Assembly (NCBI GenBank): GCA_030386875.1
Contig: CM059562.1
Coordinates: 63,982,201 to 64,046,200 of the forward strand
Direction of reading: 5' to 3'
DNA length: 64,000 nt
From: Morinoia aosen
Taxonomy: Eukaryota; Arthropoda; Malacostraca; Amphipoda; Talitridae
Part shown: positions 49,422-59,082 of the stretch, in pieces
How positions within the stretch are numbered: position 1 is the stretch's first letter
Layout: each line of letters begins with the position of its first letter
Made by a program: the position numbers and the translations under genes
Notes under the pieces: generated by a model
What the model was told of the DNA's origin: nothing
The model's input: only the letters and a program-made list of their open reading frames with translations
Database searches by the model: none

Positions 49422-49556
49422 TGTAATGCAACTATTACTTTTTTACCATTTAGTTACTTTGTTAATGGATGTACTTTACTCTAAACTTCACGCTTTATAT
49501 TATTGCTCTTTCTGAGGTAAATGTCTTCTATTCGTTTTTTTTTAAATCAAGAAGGA

Positions 49557-49810
49557 AAGGGTTAAAGTCAACCCAAAGACATACCTGTAGGATAATAGTA
49601 ATGATGTTACCTAGTCAGTCGCCCGACCTGAATGCAGACAAAAATTCGTATAGACTCCTTAGAGCAAATGTTTATAACAGGAATCCATTATGTAATGAAG
49701 ATTTTGAAGAAGAGCGGTCTCGTTTGTTACCCAAAATAGGTAGGAAACTCGCCAGACTTTATGAAAAGAGGCTGGATGCTGATAAACCCAACAACGACTT
49801 TGTGACTTAA
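49557..49810 (+). pseudogene. Tc1-like transposase C-terminal fragment
   Basis: The plus frame carries MLPSQSPDLNADKNSYRLLR followed by VYNRNP and an acidic, Glu/Arg-rich tail ending with TAA. Tc1-type transposases end with WPSQSPDLNPIENLWxxLKxxVY, which covers the third catalytic acidic residue. Here the NPIENLW part has decayed to NADKNSY. It lies just outside the 564-bp element at 48858-49421 and in the opposite orientation to that element's transposase fragment, so it is a second relic or a rearranged piece. The frame is open upstream to 49469, but that part is Leu/Tyr/Phe-rich and not transposase-like. Confidence 0.75.
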
Positions 49811-50385
49811 TAATTTAATACTGTCGGTCATTTGAATTTTTCATTAATAAATAGTGAAAAATACATAAATTTTCAGCGTCCTTTTGAGAAATTATATTAA
49901 ATGTCAATGCTGTTGTTTCATTGTACTCTAAGCTAAACGACGTATAAAATTTGAGTATTTAAACATTTACTGCTGTGTTGAATACCTTCAGTGCTTGAAC
50001 ACTCTGCTTTAGCCCTGATAGAGGAGCGAGATAGAGAAAAAGTGACATAAGAGAGATTTGAAGAGATTAGTGTTTATTTTATGTTCTGAAAATGTGGCTT
50101 ATGAGGACAAACTGACAGGATAACCATGATAAACCTATCTTAAATTCTTTTCCTCGTGTCTCTGCAAAATAATTGAGTCAATGATTGAGTTATACTTCTT
50201 CTCATCATCGTGATAACTGATATACAGTTAGCACCTGCTTCTAACAAGAGAAGAGTCTCATTAGACTAAGATTAAATTGCAAGAAAAAATTGTAATTAAT
50301 AAATTCTCACAACACGCCGTGACTCATGCCTTTATGTCATTTTCGCATACACTTCGCATATATCATTGCTTTTGTTCTTTTCCAG
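49811..50385. other. no supported gene
   Basis: AT-rich. It ends in a good pyrimidine tract and acceptor leading to 50386. Confidence 0.55.
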
Positions 50386-50701
50386 GTTTGATGTTTGCTT
50401 ACTCTGTCGCTATTCGTTCATGCGAGTATCAGTTGAACTAAATACTATTTCATGGAGTTTGCTTTCTTTGGCTTATGAAATGGAACAATTTTTGGTTTCG
50501 TGTATTGTTAAATATTGGCTTTTGAAAAATTTTTCGAAAAGTTTTAAAATGGAACCGCATTTGTTTTTTTTTGGAAACTCACATGAAGTACGACCATGTC
50601 TTAAATTTGTTGTTCAAATTCTATCAGAAAACAAGCTTATCGAGTCCGATGAACTTACATGCGCTTCGAAACTACTTTTAACCTCAGTTTGGACAGGCTA
50701 G
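50386..50701 (+). CDS. possible terminal exon, unknown protein
   Basis: A strong acceptor (GCTTTTGTTCTTTTCCAG, AG at 50384-50385) is followed, in phase 1, by 104 sense codons and TAG. This is long for AT-rich DNA: roughly a 1-in-2000 run at any one site. The N-terminal part is Leu/Phe/Trp-rich and could hold one membrane-type helix. The end is soluble-looking (HEVRPCLKFVVQILSENK, then LIESDELTCASKLLLTS). I recognise no family. It might be the 3' exon of an unknown gene or a degraded transposon frame. It starts 576 bp after a transposase relic, which favours neither reading. Confidence 0.28.
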
Positions 50702-52165
50702 TTCAGCTTGCAGACTTGTCCCGCATACAGGACAGAGTCATGCACCAGATGAGTGAAATCTTGACTTAGCGTCCGTGAGCCAGAAGTCATGATCGCATTC
50801 CTATCGTCGTGCCGGGCTTATCGTCTGCTGCTGTGGTTAATTAAGCAGGACGAAAACAGAATCGCTAAAATGGCCTACCATCTGGGCAAAATGTTCGAAT
50901 TTACGTGAAATTTGACAATGGAAATCGCTAAAAATTCGAAAATAACCAGGCTGCAAGTTGTTCCCATTTTTCCATTTTCCCATTTTCCCTTCCCATTTTC
51001 TGTTGAGGTACATATTTTTGTTACATTTTATTTCAAAAAAGTCCATTTGGCGTCCGTGATGTATCGTGTCGCTCTTTAACACGAATTTTTCTCGCTTCTC
51101 AATTCAATGTCAAGATGATATAAACAAACAAATAATAAGTTTCCAAACATCAGATATTGCTCAGTGACATCAACAAAATGCATCTTTTTTACCAGTATTC
51201 CGATGTTCTTCTCAAGATTTTATGCACTATGAGTGAAAGAAGAATTTCAGCTCGCCTGATTTTGATCACTGGAATGCAAGGTTATGGCCTCGAAGCAATT
51301 GTGTCTTCTATGGAAAAAATGCAAATCAAATGAAACAATACCAGTACTTAGGACAGCTTTTCCTACACAAATGTCTGAATTGAGTCACCTGTACAGTACG
51401 GAATGCGAATAACTCGCACAAACCTAACTCTTTGTGTGCTTTGGACTCGATGAAGTGAGATGCCTCAGTCGCTGGTGAGAGTACAATATGAATGCAATCA
51501 TGGCATTGTCTTTGATGAACAGGCACTGTAAGCGAATACGCATGCTTGATTATATTCAAATATATCGCACCTTGCATCAAACAATGCTCTTAGTGCAACG
51601 TGAAATTTCTCATACAGAAGATTACTGAACTTGAAAAGTGACTTCACTGAAAGACACAGCAAAAAAAATGATCTGCATGCATTCACGGTGGTCTCATGCC
51701 AGAGTAGAAGACAAGAAGCTTGTACTTAGATTCTCTCAAACAAAAAAAATATAGAATACGGATTGTTGCGCAGGTCTCTAACGAGGGTCAGTGGAGTCAT
51801 CGAACTTTGGTTTTGATTGTATGTTATATTGTTTTAGTTAAAATGTCAAAGTTGCGCACCAGACTGAAGAAAATTTTGTTGGAATAATGCCAAAAAGATA
51901 CACTTCAATCGTTCAATTCAGATCACAATTTTTCTCATAAGCTGTCGATTTTTTCACGCATTCTAAAAGAGAAACTTTATTTCATTACTTTTCATAATAT
52001 TTACGTAAGCTTCATGTTCATTGTAGCTCTCATAGCATAAGTTATGATGCACGTCTTGATGAGTCTTAGGTACATCAGTAGAGTTGAAAAACTCAAATCT
52101 ACGATTCAGCAGTCGTATTTTGTAATTTTTGCAAATTAAAAATTACCTATTACGCCTTCCTGCTT
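50702..52165. other. no supported gene, one simple tract
   Basis: The segment 50702-50830 is GC-richer. A CCATTTT-type pyrimidine tract lies at 50961-51001. The rest is AT-rich with chance-length frames only. Confidence 0.55.
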
Positions 52166-52273
52166 CCCAGTTTAACTTTTTAGCCGGAGCATGCATGTTT
52201 TTCGCCGCCCAAGCGATTCAATTACTTGGGCGAGGAAAAACATTGATGCAGGCGGCGAAAAAACTAGACTGGG
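52166..52273. other. 108-bp hairpin, MITE or small-RNA precursor
   Basis: Left arm 52166-52213 and right arm 52225-52273 are imperfect inverted repeats of about 48 bp around an 11-nt loop (CGATTCAATTA). The ends are CCCAGTTTA and its near-complement TAGACTGGG. The inner part pairs CGCCGCCCAAG with CTTGGGCGAG and ATGTTTTT with AAAAACAT. About 40 of 48 positions pair. The termini suggest a very short foldback MITE, while length and loop size also suit a hairpin RNA. No clear target-site duplication is seen. Confidence 0.8.
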
Positions 52274-53310
52274 TTGAGAATGGGTGTATATACATTCAAA
52301 AATGAAATATTAGCTCTTTTATGAGTATTTATTGAGAGGAAAGAACATTTACTCTAGAGTACCACTTCAGCTATACTTAACATTTGTGTCCGCACATGAT
52401 ATAACTACATTTTGGAGATTTTCTGAATGAAATAGTTAACCCTAAGCAATTTAACAAGTAGCTCACGAAGTCATCTAAAAATATTGTTCCCTACCCAGGC
52501 ATAATATGATCAACTCACATTCAGCACATTGAGCCATTTTCCTTAATTGGTAACTGACGGTCTCAACAGTCGGCCGAGGGCATGAACAATGAAATGGGTT
52601 AGTTTGAAGTGAGTTAGGCTCATCATTAAGAAAATAATAAATTTGATAATTTCTGCGCAGCTTAGACATAGAATGAATGTTTCCCTACATTTAGATCGAG
52701 TATTTATTACATCTGTCCGCAATGAAGTAATTTTATTTCGTAGACAATGCCGTTCTGTAAGAAAGGTTGAACATTTTTGCCAACAGTGCTTACATTACAA
52801 CTATGCTTCTACCGAATATGATTTCAACCATTTTTCACAACGCTGTTGAATCTGATCGACTGCTCGTTGATGTTTAATTACCACCTCATGCATGTTCGTG
52901 ATCATTTCATTGCTTGCCTTCCTCAACTGTCAGAGTACTTCGAGTGTGTTTTATCTAGAAAACAAATCAGGGCTTTACTCTAAGAGTCAAAGCCCATTTA
53001 ACAGAGATGCAATATTTAGCCCAAACCTGTTTTTCTATTGCTTCGCAAAAAATAAGACTTAAAAAGTGTGTCTACTTTCATGGTGTTTCTATATACGCAA
53101 CATTTGTTTGGCTACGGGATCACTAACTCGGAAAATTCCTTCCTAGGGAAACGTTCTCAACTGAATTCTCTCGCTTATTTTTCAAAACAAAAGAAACATC
53201 CTCACATCATCGTAGGCTGAGTGAGTAATTAAAATCATTTTATATGCCACGCTCCGTCATACCTACAGTTTCTTTGCTTCTCCCTCTCACACTTAGATCA
53301 TGTGAAAAGT
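52274..53310. other. AT-rich, nothing supported
   Basis: Only short frames on both strands. No repeats or ends were recognised. Confidence 0.6.
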
Positions 53311-53505
53311 ACAACATCAACTACAGGCACCTGAAAATCAGATGCATTATGACAAGCCTAAAGCTTCGGCAAAGCAAAACACCAATTATAGGTACGTGAA
53401 AATCGGATACCGTACGATTAACCGGAAATGTTGGCAAAGCAAACTACCAATTATTGGCTCATGAAAATCTGACGAAATGAGGCAATCGTGGAGTGCTAGT
53501 GAAGC
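53311..53505. repeat. 65-bp tandem repeat, three units
   Basis: Units start at about 53311, 53376 and 53441. Each contains ACYAATTAT (or a variant), then TGAAAATCNGA, and ends with GCAAAGCA or GAAGCA. They are diverged but collinear. Confidence 0.8.
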
Positions 53506-54455
53506 AAAAGTGATAGTATTAAATGATTAAGACAAAAAATGACTAAGTTTCAGTAAATGGTTCCCATTAAGGATTTGGGTCAAGTGTCTCTGGCTACAAT
53601 CTATTAAAAAAATTAAATATCCTTTCCAAATCACGGTAGAACAGTGCGCCGGAGTAATTGTCGCCCTTTTTCACTCAGCGCAAGGAAATTAATTTGTTAC
53701 CAGATGCTGTTATCGCTGCGGTTTTATTTGCAAGCTCAAGCATATATTTTCTCTATATGTAAATAAAATTCTTAATAGTGAACTCTGCCAATTTTTGAAA
53801 TGTTTTTTGTTGTAATGGTGTCGCTGGTAAATTTATCCTGGCTTTCCTCGAAGTATCACCCTTCTTGTGGATTAAAATTCGACGGAACATGAAGTGATTG
53901 CAACAACCAATGAACACACAAGAATATTGAACGTTTTCATCCTGGTTTACTAAATAGAAGAAACGTACTACATATAAAAGTTCATACGGAAGGAAATTTT
54001 CAGACACAAAGCTACTTATAAAAAAATAATTTTATAGATGGCCAGTGAATAATGTGCAGTACAATTCGAGCGCTGGTGTGGGAACCATTCGAATTTTGCT
54101 ATCACGATCGTTGACTACACACGCGTCATGAGCGCTCTCGGCTCAGGATAAGAGACGAACAATTCTTTGTTTAGATATATTAGATTTGACTCCACTATCA
54201 ACTCAACAGACAAGCCTCCCATTTTTCAGTCCACTAACGAAGTGCAATACTGGCTGAGAGTTATGGAAAAGTCTTTCAGTGTTTGGGGCTTACTAACTCT
54301 ATAACGATTAAATATAAAGCTAACGAAGGCACTGTGATAAGTTCACAGATAGCACCAGATTTGTAGAGCCAGTTCGACTCTGATCCAGATCACGTACTTG
54401 AACCAGGTAACTATCTTCAAGGGTTAGAATTATTTACGATAGGCACCAAAATATA
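53506..54455. other. no supported gene
   Basis: AT-rich. A CAG-GTAACT donor-like site at 54407-54412 has no good exon. An 84-codon minus frame (53753-54007) is unrecognised. Confidence 0.55.
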
Positions 54456-54860
54456 CTAGGTCTCCTTCGAATAGCTTTTATTTATGTTAGATTCTCCGTA
54501 GTGATACGAGGAGCCATTCAGTAGCGATCTGATAGCGAGCATTATGGAGGAGATGGCATTTTGGCGCTCAATGCCTGAATTAAAACTCAGTGACTCTATG
54601 ACAAGGACTTTGTCGAGGGCCTCGCTCCCGAATGGTTTGTATGCATAATAAATGAGATGCTCTGGCGAGATGTCCGTCTTGGACCTTTTATCACGGGTCA
54701 TATAAGGCGTCCATACATCGTACAGCTCACATTTGGCCAGACAATGTCTTAATACGATCTCGTCGCCACCTGTATACCAGTGGCAATACTGATGTGATAA
54801 AGATTTCAAGAGTCCCACTTCTCTTTGACTCTTTTTTTTTTTCGATTCAACCCTGGACAA
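54456..54860 (-). CDS. 134-codon frame, possible exon, unknown protein
   Basis: One of the more protein-like frames in the window. It contains LRHCLAKCELYDVWTPYMTR, then SPEHLIYYAYKPFGSEALDK and an amphipathic IERQNAISSIMLAIRSLL stretch, ending with TGA at 54456. The start is Lys-rich (SKKKKSQREV). If spliced, acceptor-like CACATCAG or GTATACAG within the first third could begin the coding part, leaving about 100 codons. Codon use is more G/C-ending than the surroundings. Frames of this length are expected about once per window of this composition by my rough estimate, so length alone is not evidence. No family is recognised. Confidence 0.25.
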   Translation of the reverse strand: MSRVESKKKKSQREVGLLKSLSHQYCHWYTGGDEIVLRHCLAKCELYDVWTPYMTRDKRSKTDISPEHLIYYAYKPFGSEALDKVLVIESLSFNSGIERQNAISSIMLAIRSLLNGSSYHYGESNINKSYSKET

Positions 54861-55165
54861 AAAGGCAGCAATAAATTAGAATAGAGAATATTTTAAGCAC
54901 AAATATTAAGTTGGAAATCTGAGTAGCTTCGCAGGCAGGACAATGTTGTCCGGAATACTGCGACATTTTAAGTGTGAAATATGTTTGTTGAGATGTTCCC
55001 GTTTTTATTCATCCATAATTTTCATCTGAGAGTTGGTGCAACTTCTGATGCGAATTGCTCCCGACTTGTTAGATTGCGCGCATACGCAGCTAGACACATG
55101 CATTCCTGAATAGATGCGCTCCGTTTTCAGCCCACTGAATGAATGCATTAAATCGCTGTTCTCCA
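54861..55165. other. no supported gene
   Basis: AT-rich to mixed sequence leading into the tandem array. Nothing recognised. Confidence 0.6.
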
Positions 55166-55445
55166 GCTGCATTCTGCACATTTATGGCTAGAAATTCAAA
55201 TAAATTACTCCCCACTGGCTACATTCTACGCAAATTCAAACAACAATCCACATCAAATGGTTACCAAAAAGCTACATTCGGTTAATAATTCACGAGAAAT
55301 ACAATTAAATTGCTTCCTACTAGCTACATTCCGTACATATTCAGCCAAAAATTCACATCAAAGTACTTTCCACTAGCTACGCTCAACACATATTCCGATG
55401 GAAAAGCACATGAAATGGCTTCCTCCCAGTGACACTGCACACAGT
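55166..55445. repeat. 52-53-bp tandem repeat, about five units
   Basis: Units start at 55166, 55218, 55271, 55323 and 55376, with part of a sixth at about 55429. The shared core is GCTACATTCYRCACATATTC, followed by an AAAATTCACATCAAAT-type block and a pyrimidine-rich TTCCCACTA end. The regular period with heavy divergence marks an old minisatellite. Confidence 0.9.
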
Positions 55446-55469
55446 TTGCCAACGCGCATCAGAAGTCGT

Positions 55470-55690
55470 CTAGCAGCCGTGGCTGCAGTGACTGCATGGC
55501 CTCATAATGGGCGGCAGCGCGTGCACGCCTGAGACAGCGTACGAGTGGCCCGGTCTCAGCCTCCTAAACTTGGCTGCCATAAAGTGAGGAGTTTCTGGCA
55601 CTGTCGTCACGGATCTCTACTCGATCGTGTTTGGATTATTGCTCTGCTACCCATCTCTTAAAGAATCTCTGCTCGACTAACAAAGGAACT
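55470..55690. promoter_or_regulatory. GC-rich patch with adjacent palindromes
   Basis: Directly after the tandem array. It holds GCAGCCGTGGCTGC (6-bp arms, 55473-55486) overlapping TGCAGTGACTGCA (6-bp arms, 55484-55496), then CATAATGGGCGGC and GCCATAAAG words that resemble Hox-type sites. No protein-like frame. A regulatory role is inference. Confidence 0.25.
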
Positions 55691-58600
55691 GCAGATAAAA
55701 TACAATTAACACCAGACAGTTATTTTACCAAAGTGAAAATCAGTGTCGGTAATAAGCGCCCCAGTTAACGTTGTCGTGCCTAGACTGGAGTAAGAAATGT
55801 TTTACCAGATATGAAGTCGTGTCCCTGAACAGCGTTCTTGAAGGCTCCTCGACGTCAGGGTTGTGGGAATGCAGCTGAAATCTTCACGTGTGACGGAACT
55901 GCAACTTCAAGCTAAGAGTCAACTTTTCATGGCAAGATATTTATCGTTTCCAGTATTCGATCTACTTCTGTAGTAAATAAACATTTGTTGGACTGTGATT
56001 CCATGACCGTAATTATTTTCGTGGAAATAGATAAACACGATACCATGAACTTTATAACTGTCTTTTGGCACTTGACCTTGACTCAAAATTCGGCTTGGCA
56101 CTGACTATTTCATGTGTTCATATCACATTTGCCTTTATTTCTTGACATTGAGTAGATTTTAATTCAGTAAAGAAAAGTGAAGAGTAATTTTTTCACTTTC
56201 TTCTTTAAAAATAGATTACTTCACGAGTAATAACACATTTGTAGGATGTGAGCAATATTTTTATCAAAGATTCGCCAAATTCGATGAATAAAAATTGACT
56301 TCTCCCTAACAATCACGCAACTGGCAGGAAGTAGTAACATTACCATACATGCTCATAAGTATTCTACAATTTTGATCAAAATTTACTGTAGATTGTGTCC
56401 AAAAGTTGATCATTAACTCATAGTTGTTATACTGGGAGCTATCTTGTAATTTATAGGCGGCATTTAGTTGTAGATTCCACAGATACTGATTTTATTGTCT
56501 TCCTGTAGAACAAGATGCATTACGAACGATATTACAAAGGAAATTATTTGTGTATGCTGAACGTTTAAGTAATTTCACTCAATAACGCCCCAAAGGACCA
56601 TACTTTTTTTTTAGAAAAAAGTTTAAAAAAATTACATTTCTTGTTGAATTTCTTCCTGAAACTATTATTTGAAGTTCAATGTCAGCGGCAGTTCCTTTCT
56701 TAACTGGACGTCGGTGACAATCTGATGACAGTGTCTTTCGAATTATGGTGTTTGTGATATCGACAATATGAGTAGAAAAATTCTAAAATTAACGGATTAA
56801 ATCTGTGTGTTTACACATACTATTACTAATTGCTTGTTGGATATCTTAATTTTATTCGTTTTGTTAGGTAAAATGCCATGAAAGATATTAGCTTCTTGCT
56901 CTCATAGGATAGAAAAACAGCACGAGGAAAGATTTTCTGTTTCATTATACAAACTGTTGTTATCGTCAATGAAAGAAAATAAAAATCCAAAAAGTTTGCA
57001 TTTGCGTAGCACGATCTTTTAGTTTAAAACAACAGAATACATAGTAAGTTTCATCAACTAAACTCTGGCAAAAATGCAGGAACAGAACATTTTCCGCTAT
57101 TCCTCTCCTGACAAGCGCGACCCACTCTAGTTGTGCAGAATGTTTGCGAGAGTATCCATCAAAATAGATGTTGCCCAAGCGACTGTTCTATCTCAATTTC
57201 AGTGGAGACGATGTAATGAGTAGTTATGGAGGGCATGAAGGCAGCAGCGATGGATCACGGTTGACAGGAGCTGTTGCGATACACCGAAGCGTGAGAACAA
57301 ATCCGATAAGAACGTTTAAACACACGCACTCAAAATTGCATTCGAGACTCCAGGCTTTTCGTTTATTTTGGCGACGGATAATATTTTGTTTGAGCTGACG
57401 GCAAATCTTACGGGCATGAAATTTTCCTCCAGCTAGTAGCCATTTTTTACATCATTATGGCTCAATTTTCGCTGCCAACTGTACATATGAAGGTCGGTGG
57501 GTGAGCTCGCAAAGTCGGTCTTGAGCAGCATTGAGAGATAGGTGATAAGACCCAATTTCTGAAAGTTTACGTTTATGTTGACGATATAATTGAGCGCGGA
57601 AATAAGTCATGGAGGAGAAAGATGCGCATTAAACAATCATACGATCACATGCTGCGACTTGGGGCTGGAGATTCGCAAATGAAACAGAAACATATGTTTA
57701 TTCAAAGACTGTCATATCTTTGCGATGAGAAAGCACGCTGCTTGGAACATGAACGGTGAATATTCGTAACCTTAAAAGTCGTTCGAAAACAACGTGATTT
57801 TACTTTGGTTGGAGAGGTTCATCTGCAGAGGAATCATCCGGAACGTATCTCGGGAACACTTCATCACGCTTCGCTGATATGAACTTTGTTAAGCAATTTA
57901 ACACTCCTTGCACGTTCGAAAGAGAACTTTAATCTAGTTTCCTTGTTAATTCAGGCACTGAGACTGAACTGCCGGGACATATCTTCGTTTTGGTCCATCA
58001 CGTCTCAAACTATCTCTCCCACTCAGCTGTCCGGGCTCCTTGATGCATCGTTTCACGGGCTCGCCAATTTTACTCACAATCTATCGAATGGAGTGCGCGG
58101 TTCACCCCTTATCCAAGGACTCGTCATGTTTATCTGATGAGCGCCCAATGCTGAACAACACCTTCATCTTCTGGGTAAATTAAACCAGATTCTACTACAA
58201 CGAGGCACAGTTCATCATGTATGACTTTACGAACAAAAGTCTAAGAAATAAATGAACGAATTTCAATAAATGTCTCAATAATCGCTTACGTGAGATCATC
58301 TAGGTTCGCTGACGGCTGATTCCGAAGTGTCTCTAAGTTCAGGCATAACCAAAAGACTTTGAGGCATGGCAAACCATGCAGGCCTGTAAACTGATGTAAT
58401 AACGTTGTTAATATTCTACTGAAGCATTACGCAATGTGAAGTATTATCATTGGGGTATTTTGAGTTCTGCATGGTACAAGATTGTAGAACATGTTTCCGT
58501 AAGTTGTTGAAGTTCGCGTAGTTAAGCTGGTATGAATTTTTTTGGATATCAGTGTCACTTTTACAAGAGGGAAAAGAGTGAATTATTTTTTTACTCGATA

Positions 58601-58879
58601 ATCCAATCGTAGAAAATACTTTATAGTCAAAGGGCAGAACTATATAATTGTGAAGGGTGAATTACTAGAAACTTCAATTGATGTTTTATCCATTTCTAAC
58701 GATAAAACGTGGAATCCCACTTAATTCACAAACGAGAGTTTTTAACTGTAATTTATAAATGTTGCAAATATTTGTATAATTTATATTTTGAGCATCACAA
58801 TTATAATCTTGCAGCACTTCCGAATTATTATAATGATAAAACCCAAAGAAAAAATTTATCCAATTTTTTTTCCTTCCAG
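55691..58879. other. no supported gene
   Basis: About 3.2 kb of AT-rich DNA. An 83-codon plus frame at 57886-58137 is mixed in composition but unrecognised. It ends in a long pyrimidine tract before the candidate exon at 58880. Confidence 0.5.
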
Positions 58880-59082
58880 ACAGGTTATTAAGAACGATTC
58901 AGTACCCAAAACCTTACTGGGAATTTGAAGATTTAAAAATAATTTCTGTGAATGGCTTATACTCAATAATCAAAAGCAAGAAAGTGCAACATTCATTAAG
59001 GCCACATACTATTAATATTCCAAATGATTCAGTGCATCTAATGTGGAATACAGCTAAATGCTCTCTCTGCTCTACAATTTGA
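58880..59082 (+). CDS. possible last exon, unknown protein
   Basis: A very good acceptor (AATTTTTTTTCCTTCCAG, AG at 58878-58879) is followed, in phase 2, by 66 sense codons and TGA. An AATAAA at 59095-59100 lies only 13 bases after the stop. The translation is convincingly protein-like: QYPKPYWEFEDLKIISVNGL, then a Lys/His/Arg patch (KSKKVQHSLRPH) and INIPNDSVHLMWNTAKC. It starts with no ATG, so simple ORF scans miss it. The opposite strand carries a 123-codon frame (58914-59285) that I take to be its shadow. The family is not recognised, and the upstream exon could not be found. Confidence 0.35.

Noticed and set aside
54360..54390. tRNA B-box-like GTTCGACTC.
   Set aside because: No matching A-box or cloverleaf arms at the right distance. 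The similar words at 16408 and 46927 fail likewise.
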